Assembly (NCBI GenBank): GCA_020859875.1
Contig: JAJBVJ010000030.1
Coordinates: 1-6,003 of the forward strand
Origin: Rikenellaceae bacterium
GTDB taxonomy: Bacteria; Bacteroidota; Bacteroidia; Bacteroidales; Rikenellaceae
Length of the DNA: 6,003 nucleotides
Direction of reading: 5' to 3'
How positions within the stretch are numbered: the stretch's first letter is position 1; each line of letters begins with the position of its first letter. The position numbers were made by a program, and so were the translations under genes. Positions 1-5,527 of the stretch are shown in pieces. Under the pieces are notes generated by a model that saw nothing but the letters and a program-made list of their open reading frames with translations, ran no database searches and was not told where the DNA came from.

Positions 1-55
1 CAATATGTAATTGGAAACTTTTTATGTTAGATGTAATTTTTTTAGGGGCTATTGC

Positions 56-84
56 TTTGATACAATTAAAAATTTGTATTTTTG
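56..84 (+). promoter_or_regulatory. Candidate Bacteroidetes-type promoter of the AraC-family regulator
   Basis: TTTG at 56-59 resembles a -33 box and TATTTTTG at 77-84 is an exact match to the Bacteroidetes -7 consensus TAnnTTTG. The 17-base spacing is slightly shorter than the usual 19 or so. Transcription would start near 88 and leave a 5' leader of about 94 bases. AT-rich sequence gives chance matches, so this is a moderate call. Confidence 0.45.
60..79. promoter_or_regulatory. AT-rich inverted repeat in the promoter spacer, possible operator
   Basis: ATACAA at 60-65 and TTGTAT at 74-79 form a perfect 6-base inverted repeat separated by 8 bases. It lies between the proposed -33 and -7 boxes and overlaps the latter, where a bound protein would block RNA polymerase. 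Autoregulation by the downstream AraC protein is possible, but AraC-type sites are more often direct repeats, and a short AT-rich palindrome can arise by chance. Confidence 0.25.
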
Positions 85-181
85 GCGATATTATACACCT
101 ACCCCGTAAGACTTAAATAAACCAGCTGATAATCCCCCTATTTTGAAAAATTCGTATTCACACACCAAAACCCCTTAAATT

Positions 182-1108
182 ATGGACAATTTTTATTCTC
201 CTGCCACAGAGCAGCCAATGATTGTCAAATTCGTACAATCCCAACGCAGCGGTATTCAGTCGCACCACTTCGCACGCCACGCGATCGGATACGTCATCCG
301 AGGCAAAAAGTACATCTACAACGGAGACCTTCGCCGCGAGGTTAACCGTGGAGACATGTTCTACCTTAGTTCGGGAAACCACTACACCGAAGAGCTGCCC
401 GACGAAGGTAAGCCCTTCGAACAGATCATTTTTTACTACTCCCCCGAGAAACTCAGCCGCATTCTCGCCAACCTCAGCATGAATTACAGCCTCAAGATCG
501 CCAACGACCACTCCTGCCCCAATTGCCATGAGCAGAACCATGTGATCTATCCGGCATGGAACACCGCCCGCAACTTCTTTACCACCGTGAACCAATACAT
601 CCGCGAGGGCATCCTCTCGCACGACGAGACGGCCGAAAGCATAAAGATGACGGAACTGATCTACCTTATCATTTCAAGGAGCGACTGCTGCATTAAAACA
701 AAAATACTCGAAAACACCGATTCGCACAAGGAAAACTTCGAGCAGATAATCCACCGTAATATCTTCAACGATATATCTATCGAGACCCTCGCACAGCAAT
801 GCAACCGCAGTCTTACATCCTTCAAGAAGGAGTTTAAGAAACACTTTTTCGAGCCGCCTCACAAATGGTTCATCCGCCAGAGGCTGATGCATTCACGGCT
901 CCTGCTCATTTCGAGCAGCAAATCCATTTCGGAGATCGGCAACGAATGTAATTTCCCGAACACCTCCCATTTCATCAAACTCTTCAAAAAGGAGTTCGGC
1001 ATGACACCTGCCGCCTACCGCACCCACCATAACGAAAACCGCAGGATACAGGCGGAAGATATGGCGGCTTTAAAAAAGGCGCGCGACGGGGTGCAGACCC
1101 GTGTATAA
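182..1108 (+). CDS. AraC/XylS-family transcriptional regulator
   Basis: This 308-residue protein is a cytoplasmic DNA-binding regulator; its effector and targets cannot be read from the sequence. Residues from about 20 to 90 look like the beta-rich cupin-type sensing domain of AraC proteins. Residues 190-282 hold the family's double helix-turn-helix: the first HTH is around 198-222, the second around 248-272, followed by the characteristic GMTPAAYR at 273-280. A CPNC motif (Cys112, Cys115) flanked by His110, His116 and His120 sits in the linker and could bind metal or respond to redox. A stop codon (TAA, 176-178) lies in frame just upstream, so ATG 182 is the first usable ATG. There is no clear Shine-Dalgarno sequence, which is common in Bacteroidetes. 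No adjacent gene on the same strand is an obvious operon partner. The C-terminal tail (283-308) is basic and beyond the usual fold. Family assignment is secure; function is not. Confidence 0.93.
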   Translation: MDNFYSPATEQPMIVKFVQSQRSGIQSHHFARHAIGYVIRGKKYIYNGDLRREVNRGDMFYLSSGNHYTEELPDEGKPFEQIIFYYSPEKLSRILANLSMNYSLKIANDHSCPNCHEQNHVIYPAWNTARNFFTTVNQYIREGILSHDETAESIKMTELIYLIISRSDCCIKTKILENTDSHKENFEQIIHRNIFNDISIETLAQQCNRSLTSFKKEFKKHFFEPPHKWFIRQRLMHSRLLLISSSKSISEIGNECNFPNTSHFIKLFKKEFGMTPAAYRTHHNENRRIQAEDMAALKKARDGVQTRV

Positions 1109-1124
1109 CAATTTTACCGTAAAA

Positions 1125-1151
1125 GCCTCTGTCAGGTAACACCACGGAGGC
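1125..1151 (+). other. Long hairpin just downstream of the AraC gene
   Basis: GCCTCTGT (1125-1132) pairs with ACGGAGGC (1144-1151) with one G-T wobble. Inside it, after a two-base bulge, GGT (1135-1137) pairs with ACC (1141-1143). CAATTT (1109-1114) and AAATTG (1153-1158) could extend the base. There is no T-tract after it, so it is not a classical terminator. It could protect the 3' end of the regulator mRNA or be a short dispersed repeat. Confidence 0.5.
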
Positions 1152-1178
1152 GAAATTGCATATTCCGACTATAAATCT

Positions 1179-1209
1179 AAAGCCGTGCATTTTGTGCGGC
1201 TTTTATTTG
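1179..1209 (+). terminator. Probable intrinsic terminator of the AraC gene
   Basis: AAAGCCG (1179-1185) pairs perfectly with CGGCTTT (1197-1203) around an 11-base loop, and is followed by TATTTG. The stem is short and the T-tract broken, so strength is uncertain. It is correctly placed 71 bases after the regulator's stop codon. Its T-rich tail also holds the TTTG box of the next promoter. Confidence 0.55.
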
Positions 1210-1236
1210 TATAAATAAAATATTAACTTAACTTTG
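1206..1236 (+). promoter_or_regulatory. Well-matched Bacteroidetes promoter in the intergenic region
   Basis: TTTG at 1206-1209 and TAACTTTG at 1229-1236 match the -33 and -7 boxes of the Bacteroidetes primary sigma factor exactly, with a 19-base spacer. This is the best promoter in the window. The predicted start is near 1240-1241, upstream of a strong terminator and not directly upstream of a convincing gene. Confidence 0.6.
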
Positions 1237-1239
1237 CAT

Positions 1240-1333
1240 TGATGTTAAGCGGAAAATGTTTCCGCTCCTCATTAACCTGACTAACCTAACCTGAAAGGCG
1301 GAATCTTCCGATAAAGATTCCGCCTTTTATTTT
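1240..1333 (+). ncRNA. Predicted small RNA, about 93 nt
   Basis: A promoter with canonical spacing ends at 1236 and a perfect 14-bp terminator hairpin ends the unit at 1333. The predicted transcript has two structured ends. The 5' hairpin is AGCGGAAA (1248-1255) with TTTCCGCT (1259-1266), and the 3' hairpin is the terminator. Between them lies an apparently unpaired stretch (1267-1293) with three TAACC units starting at 1274-1288, the layout expected of a base-pairing small RNA. No known RNA family is recognised. Alternatives are a leader or attenuator for the MazG-like gene at 1453, or a leaderless 12-codon ORF (ATG 1242 to TGA 1280). That peptide has no Trp and no run of one amino acid, so it is a poor leader peptide. 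This is an inference from signals only. Confidence 0.38.
1294..1333 (+). terminator. Strong intrinsic terminator
   Basis: AAAGGCGGAATCTT (1294-1307) and AAGATTCCGCCTTT (1314-1327) form a perfect 14-bp stem with a 6-base loop, followed by TTTTATTTT (1325-1333). It clearly works in the + direction. Read on the - strand the hairpin is followed only by TTTC, so it would be a poor terminator for trp transcripts arriving from the right. Confidence 0.88.
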
Positions 1334-1431
1334 GCATTTCGCGGAAAGATGTTACGGCTTCGATCGACGGCCATTTCCGGGATTACCCTTACGGTGCTAA
1401 AAAAGTGAGTCCGGTTATACGAACTGACGAT

Positions 1432-1439
1432 TAATTTTG
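1432..1439 (+). promoter_or_regulatory. Possible -7 box of the MazG-like gene
   Basis: TAATTTTG matches TAnnTTTG exactly and ends 13 bases before the ATG at 1453. There is no TTTG at the expected distance upstream, so only half of the promoter signature is present. If used, the mRNA leader would be only about 10 bases long. Confidence 0.35.
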
Positions 1440-1452
1440 CGAAATTTGCGCC

Positions 1453-1737
1453 ATGACGATAAAAGAGGCACAGGAACTTGTCGCGGCATGGAACGATAAA
1501 AATGGCGTTTATAACAGCGAGCTCACCTCCATGGCGCTTATTGCGGAGAAGTCCGGCGAGCTGGCGAGCGCCATCGCACGCAAGCAGAGCGAGCCCTCCC
1601 GCCACCACCACCAGGCTCCCAATCCCCCTCTTTCAGGGGAGATATCGGCCCTGTTCTGGGAACTGTTGTCCCTCTGTGCCCACAGCGGAGTAGACCTTAC
1701 CGAGGCCCTTATCGAGAATCTGAATTCCAGGGATTAA
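1453..1737 (+). CDS. Degenerate MazG-like nucleotide pyrophosphohydrolase family protein
   Basis: The 94-residue product resembles small all-alpha MazG-like NTP pyrophosphohydrolases of Bacteroidetes. These start MTIKEAQ, carry an SELTxMA helix and an EExxE...ExxD metal-binding signature, and end near GVDLTEA. Here MTIKEAQ (1-7), SELTSMA (22-28) and GVDLTEAL (79-86) are kept. The metal site is not: the first motif reads E32-K33-S-G-E36, with Lys replacing the second Glu, and the second reads E63-I-S-A66, with Ala replacing Asp. The region between them (46-61) is divergent, with three consecutive His and several Pro, and the usual basic C-terminal tail is missing. ATG 1453 is the only plausible start, since an in-frame TAA lies at 1432-1434. 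The protein is probably catalytically weak or dead and may have become structural or regulatory, or be decaying. Its stop codon overlaps that of trpA on the other strand. Confidence 0.72.
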   Translation: MTIKEAQELVAAWNDKNGVYNSELTSMALIAEKSGELASAIARKQSEPSRHHHQAPNPPLSGEISALFWELLSLCAHSGVDLTEALIENLNSRD

Positions 1738-2510
1738 CCCTCCAACAAATTCCCCATCAATTTATTGACCGCCATAGCCACGGTCGGTTCGCTGCCGAGC
1801 AGCCGTATGAACCGGCTCCCTATAATGGCTCCGTTCGCATTCTCGAATGCGGCAAGGAGAGTCTTTCGGTTGGAAATCCCGAACCCGACCAGGCGGGGGT
1901 TACGCAGGTTCATCGCGTCTATGCGGCGGAAATAGTCGAGTGTCTGTTCCCCGAAACTGTCTTTGGCCCCCGTGGTCGATGCCGTACTCACCATATAGAC
2001 GAACCCGGAAGTATTCTCGTCGATAAGGCGGATGCGCTCCTGGGATGTTTCGGGGGTAATCAGCATTATAAAATGGAGTCCGTACTTCCGCCCGAGCGGC
2101 ATATATTCGCGCATGTAGTCGGCAAAGGGCAGGTCGGGGATTATCACCCCGTCGATCTCCACACGGCGGCAGTCGCGGCAGAACTCTTCGATGCCATACT
2201 GCATAATCGGGTTGAGGTAACCCATCATCACCAGCGGTATGTCTACCCTCTGGCGGATATTGTCAAGCTGGGCGAACAGGCAGCCGAGCGTCATTCCGTT
2301 CTGCAGGGCTGCCGTACTACTCTGCTGGATCACGGGGCCGTCGGCCATCGGGTCGGAGAAGGGTATTCCGACCTCCACCATATCGACCCCCTGCCCGGCC
2401 AGTTCTCGGATTATGGCCTCGGTGTCGTCCAATTTCGGGTAACCGGCCGTGAAATATACCGAGACGATTTCCCTTTTTTTCGTTTGGAAAAGTTTGTCTA
2501 TCCTGTTCAT
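1734..2510 (-). CDS. trpA: Tryptophan synthase alpha chain
   Basis: TrpA cleaves indole-3-glycerol phosphate to indole and glyceraldehyde 3-phosphate, passing indole to TrpB through the tunnel of the alpha2-beta2 complex in the cytoplasm. The 258-residue protein is a complete TIM barrel, slightly shorter than the roughly 268-residue enterobacterial enzyme. The two catalytic acids are present: Glu46 in VEVGIPFSDP and Asp57 in MADGP, matching Glu49 and Asp60 of the Salmonella enzyme. PDLPFAD (125-131) and the mobile active-site loop with TTGAK (179-183) are also intact. The ATG shares the sequence ATGA with the trpF stop, so translation is probably coupled. It is the last trp gene here. Its TAA overlaps the stop of the convergent MazG-like gene within TTAA (1734-1737), and no terminator follows on its strand nearby. 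Confidence 0.97.
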   Translation of the reverse strand: MNRIDKLFQTKKREIVSVYFTAGYPKLDDTEAIIRELAGQGVDMVEVGIPFSDPMADGPVIQQSSTAALQNGMTLGCLFAQLDNIRQRVDIPLVMMGYLNPIMQYGIEEFCRDCRRVEIDGVIIPDLPFADYMREYMPLGRKYGLHFIMLITPETSQERIRLIDENTSGFVYMVSTASTTGAKDSFGEQTLDYFRRIDAMNLRNPRLVGFGISNRKTLLAAFENANGAIIGSRFIRLLGSEPTVAMAVNKLMGNLLEG

Positions 2511-3136
2511 AAAGTAGTGTTTTTTCTGATCGTCGATATGAATTTTCCAAGTGCCGTTATATCCTTTACCCCGGGAATAATCTCAAAACGGCTGTTGATG
2601 TCGACCCCCGCAGCGAGCGGGCCTATGGCGCCGGCAACGGCCGTGTCTTCCGGCCCGATCCCCCCGCCGACCAAAAACCGCAGGGGGCCGCGGTAGGCGG
2701 CCAGTACGCCGTGGTCGAACTTTCGGCCGGAGCCACCCCGAAGGGGAGTTTTTGTGTCGAAAAGCAGCAGATCGCAGCTCTCGGCGTATTCCTGCGCCGA
2801 GTCCAAATCCTGCGGCGCCGATATACCCAGAGCCTTTATCACTTTCATCCCTTTCGAACGGAGGCTTCGGCACAATTCAGGGGTTTCGCCCCCGTGGAGC
2901 TGCACCGTCCCCAGGCCGTATCTTTCGGCCGTATCGAGGATCGCCTGCTGCCTCTCGTCGACAAAGACCCCGATCTTTTCGATCTGCCCGGGAAGGGCGC
3001 GCACCTTTTGGGGCGACAGCCCGAAGGCATTTCGCGGGGAGGGCCGGTAAAATATAAAGCCCATCATATCGGGGCCGAGCCGGGCCACATCCAGCATATT
3101 ACGGTAGTCGGCCGTGCCGCAAACCTTTATCAGCAT
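2507..3136 (-). CDS. trpF: Phosphoribosylanthranilate isomerase
   Basis: TrpF carries out the Amadori rearrangement of phosphoribosyl-anthranilate to CdRP, the third step from chorismate. The 209-residue TIM barrel is of normal length. It opens with IKVCGTAD, where Cys6 is the general base, and Asp127 in LLLFDTK is the general acid. QLHGGE (79-84), GGSGRKFD (134-141), the phosphate-binding GGGIGPED (157-164) and GVDINSRFE (177-185) are all typical. It is a separate protein, not fused to TrpC as in Escherichia coli. Its start overlaps the end of trpC by seven bases (ATGCTGA, 3130-3136) and its stop overlaps the trpA start, so all three are likely to be translated in a coupled way. Confidence 0.96.
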   Translation of the reverse strand: MLIKVCGTADYRNMLDVARLGPDMMGFIFYRPSPRNAFGLSPQKVRALPGQIEKIGVFVDERQQAILDTAERYGLGTVQLHGGETPELCRSLRSKGMKVIKALGISAPQDLDSAQEYAESCDLLLFDTKTPLRGGSGRKFDHGVLAAYRGPLRFLVGGGIGPEDTAVAGAIGPLAAGVDINSRFEIIPGVKDITALGKFISTIRKNTTL

Positions 3137-3912
3137 AGCGCCTCCAGAAAACGTTTCAGCGCCTGGGCCGGGTCGCCTTGTTTCATGAAGTTGTCGCCCA
3201 TCAAAAAGCCGCGGTAGCCACCTGCCGCAAGTTCCCTCACCGCCGCCGGCTCGGAGATGCCGCTCTCGGAGATCTTCAACCGGTCGGCAGGCAGATGATC
3301 CGCAAGATGCCTGGAGACGGCCGTATCGGTCACGAAGGTCGAGAGGTTCCGGTTGTTCACCCCGACAACATCTATTTCCCCGCAGATATGTCCGAGTTCA
3401 TGCTCGCCGTGAATCTCGAGCAGTACTTCGAGAGACAGCCCGTGGGCGAACCGTGCCAGCGTGGAGACCTCGTGCGGGGTAAGCGCTGATGCAATCAGCA
3501 GTATAGCGTCCGCACCGTAAATCCTCGCCTGGCAAATCTGGTAGGGGTCTACGATAAAGTCTTTCCGCAGCAGGGGAAGCCCAACGAGCTCCCGTGTCTG
3601 CCCGAGATCGTCGAGCGATCCTGCGAAATAATCCCTGTCGGTGAGCACCGATATGGCCGCCGCACCGGCCCGCTCGTAGCCCGCCACCACCTCCTCGAGG
3701 CGCGCGCCGCGGTTTATATCGCCCTTGGAGGGCGACCGTCTTTTGAATTCGGCGATTATCCCGCCCCGGGTTTCCCGGATCGACCGGGCGAAGGAGACCG
3801 TGGGACGGGCCACCGCCCGTGCCTCTTCCCGGATCGATTCGAAGGGCTTTCGGGCCTTTGCCCGGGCCACCTCTTCCCTTTTGGTGTCGAGTATCTTTTC
3901 GAGGATATCCAT
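3130..3912 (-). CDS. trpC: Indole-3-glycerol phosphate synthase
   Basis: TrpC closes the indole ring by decarboxylating CdRP to indole-3-glycerol phosphate. The 260-residue protein is a complete, monofunctional TIM-barrel enzyme. Key residues, named after the Sulfolobus enzyme, are visible: Glu55 and Lys57 in AEFKRRSPSKG, the catalytic Lys117 in LLRKDFIVDPYQ, Glu166 in LLEIHGE, Asn186 and Arg188 in GVNNRNL, and Glu216-Ser217 in SESGI. The ATG lies only four bases after the trpD stop (TGA 3917-3919). The truncation of trpD upstream leaves about 280 untranslated bases before this start, which could reduce trpC expression by polarity or loss of coupling. Confidence 0.96.
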   Translation of the reverse strand: MDILEKILDTKREEVARAKARKPFESIREEARAVARPTVSFARSIRETRGGIIAEFKRRSPSKGDINRGARLEEVVAGYERAGAAAISVLTDRDYFAGSLDDLGQTRELVGLPLLRKDFIVDPYQICQARIYGADAILLIASALTPHEVSTLARFAHGLSLEVLLEIHGEHELGHICGEIDVVGVNNRNLSTFVTDTAVSRHLADHLPADRLKISESGISEPAAVRELAAGGYRGFLMGDNFMKQGDPAQALKRFLEALC

Positions 3913-3916
3913 TTTC

Positions 3917-4912
3917 TCAACTGTTTAGTTCCACGAATCGCTTGAATGTACGCAAGGCGCTGCCCGACGCGATCGACTCGCGCGCTCGGGCGATGCAGTC
4001 GTCCATGGGCAGGGCCGGCTCGAAATTTCGTATTGCGAAAGCCGCATTGGCCACGACCGCATCTTCCTGCGCCCGGGTGCCGCGTCCCGCGATCACATCG
4101 TCGAATATTTTTGCCGCCTGGGCCACGGTAGCGCCTCCGTGGAGCTCGTCCTGCCCCGCGCGGGCAAAACGCAGCACTTCGGGGGAGTGGATGCGCTAGC
4201 CGTTATTGTGGTAGCATTTGAAGACGGAGGTAAGCGAAATTTCGTCGTACCCGTCGAGTGAATTGACGATGGTGAACCGGGTGTCTCCTTTCTGATACAT
4301 ATAGTTGTAGAGCCGCCCGAGCTTCAGGTTGTAGACCCCCAGCAGTTGCCGCCGGGGGACGGCGGGATTTACCAGCGGCCCGAGCATATTAAAGAACGTC
4401 CTTACGGCCAGTGCCTTACGCACCGGCCCCACGGCCTTCAAGGCCGGGTTGAAGAGCTGGGCGTGCAGGTAGGCGATATTGCACCGATCGAGCGACCTTT
4501 TCAGACCTTCTGCATCTGCGGTGAATTTCACTCCGTGGTGCTCAATTAAGTTCGAGGCCCCGCTCACGGAAGTGGCTCCGTAGTTGCCGTGCTTTACGAC
4601 CTTGTAACCAGACCCGGCCACAGTGAAACAGGCGGCTGTAGAAATATTGAAGGTGTTTTTGTTGTCGCCGCCCGTGCCGACGATGTCGATAGCATCGCAG
4701 TCGCCCACATCGACCGGAACGCGCATCTCGAGCAGGGCGTCCCGGAAGCCCGCCAGCTCGTCGAGTGTAATGCTCCGCATCAGGAATACGGTGATAAAGG
4801 CCGCGATCTGGCTTTCGTTGTAATCACCCCGCGCCATGCGCACGAGTACCTCCCGGGCCTCTGTGCGGTGGAGGTTCTGGTGGTCGCAGAGTTTATAAAG
4901 TATATTTTTCAT
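3917..4912 (-). pseudogene. trpD: Anthranilate phosphoribosyltransferase, interrupted by an in-frame TAG
   Basis: TrpD transfers the phosphoribosyl group of PRPP to anthranilate. The first 238 codons run from ATG 4912 to a TAG at 4196-4198. After it the same frame continues for 92 sense codons to a TGA at 3917-3919. Reading through would give 331 residues, the normal family length. The first part has the PRPP-binding GTGGDNKNTFNIST (79-92), KHGNYG (107-112), FNMLGPLVNP (174-183) and the metal-binding DE pair at 223-224. The second part is typical TrpD C-terminus, with HGGATV, AAKIFDDV, AVVANAAFAI and a final ALRTFKRFVEL. The shortened product would lose the last quarter of the catalytic domain and is unlikely to fold properly. 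An AGGAAG Shine-Dalgarno-like sequence (4917-4922) lies four bases before the start and just after the trpG stop, so the start is secure. One nonsense base is the only damage. A real mutation and a sequencing error are both possible; readthrough is less likely. Confidence 0.9.
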
Positions 4913-4922
4913 CGGGCTTCCT

Positions 4923-5492
4923 TTAAGACCTCAGCCAGTTTTCGAGTATCTTCCCGCCGAGCGGTGTCAGCACCGATTCGGGATGGAACTGCACTCCCCG
5001 CACATCGTAGGTGCGGTGGCGCAGGGCCATTACAGCTCCCTGGGCGTCCACGGCGGTTACCTCGAGCGCTTGGTCCGGGAACCCCTCGCGGTCTACGATC
5101 CAGGAATGGTACCTCCCGGCAATGAATTTTCCGCCCAGCCCGTCGAACAGCGGGTCGGGTGCCGTCACCTCCACCTCGGTACCTACGCCGTGGTACACAT
5201 CACTCAGGTTGAGAAGCCTTGCCCCGAACACTTCGCCGATGGCCTGCTGGCCGAGGCATACCCCCAATATACTTTTCCGGGGAGCGTACCGGCGGATAAG
5301 CTCGCAGAGAATGCCGCTTTCCGACGGAACGCCGGGGCCGGGCGAAAGCAGTATCTTATCGAAGGCCTCCGCCCGGTCGACCGGGATTTTATCGTTCCTT
5401 GCAACCGTAATGTCCCGTGCCCCGGCCTCGCGCAGGGCATGGACGAGGTTGTAGGTAAAAGAGTCGTAGTTGTCCAATACGAGGATCTTCAT
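4923..5492 (-). CDS. trpG: Anthranilate synthase component II, glutamine amidotransferase
   Basis: TrpG hydrolyses glutamine and channels ammonia to TrpE for anthranilate formation. The 189-residue protein is a complete class I (triad-type) glutamine amidotransferase. It starts with LVLDNYDSFTYNLV, has the oxyanion motif SPGPGVP (50-56), the nucleophile Cys79 in GVCLGQQ, and the His170/Glu172 pair in GVQFHPES. It is separate from TrpD, unlike the E. coli fusion. PabA of folate synthesis is nearly identical in design and can be shared with TrpG, but the trp operon position favours TrpG. It begins 35 bases after trpE and ends 10 bases before trpD. Confidence 0.96.
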   Translation of the reverse strand: MKILVLDNYDSFTYNLVHALREAGARDITVARNDKIPVDRAEAFDKILLSPGPGVPSESGILCELIRRYAPRKSILGVCLGQQAIGEVFGARLLNLSDVYHGVGTEVEVTAPDPLFDGLGGKFIAGRYHSWIVDREGFPDQALEVTAVDAQGAVMALRHRTYDVRGVQFHPESVLTPLGGKILENWLRS

Positions 5493-5527
5493 AATCTATT
5501 TCTCATTCGTTTCGAAAGTTCCCTACC

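Noticed and set aside
339..345. AGGTTAA in the regulator mRNA as a pairing target of the predicted small RNA
   Set aside because: The match is only seven bases and lies well inside the coding region; such matches are expected by chance.
1242..1280. Twelve-codon ORF inside the predicted small RNA as an attenuation leader peptide
   Set aside because: It would be essentially leaderless, has no Trp, His or other amino-acid run, and the following hairpin shows no alternative antiterminator pairing that I can see.
1327..1611. 94-codon - strand ORF opposite the MazG-like gene
   Set aside because: It has no recognisable family features and lies antisense to a gene with clear homology, running across the spacer and a terminator.
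2073..3489. Long + strand open frames opposite trpA, trpF and trpC
   Set aside because: They are shadows of GC-rich coding sequence; none shows a recognisable domain and all are antisense to well-supported enzymes.
4196..4240. Frameshift in trpD as the cause of the interruption
   Set aside because: The codons before and after the TAG are in the same frame and both match TrpD, so no insertion or deletion is needed.
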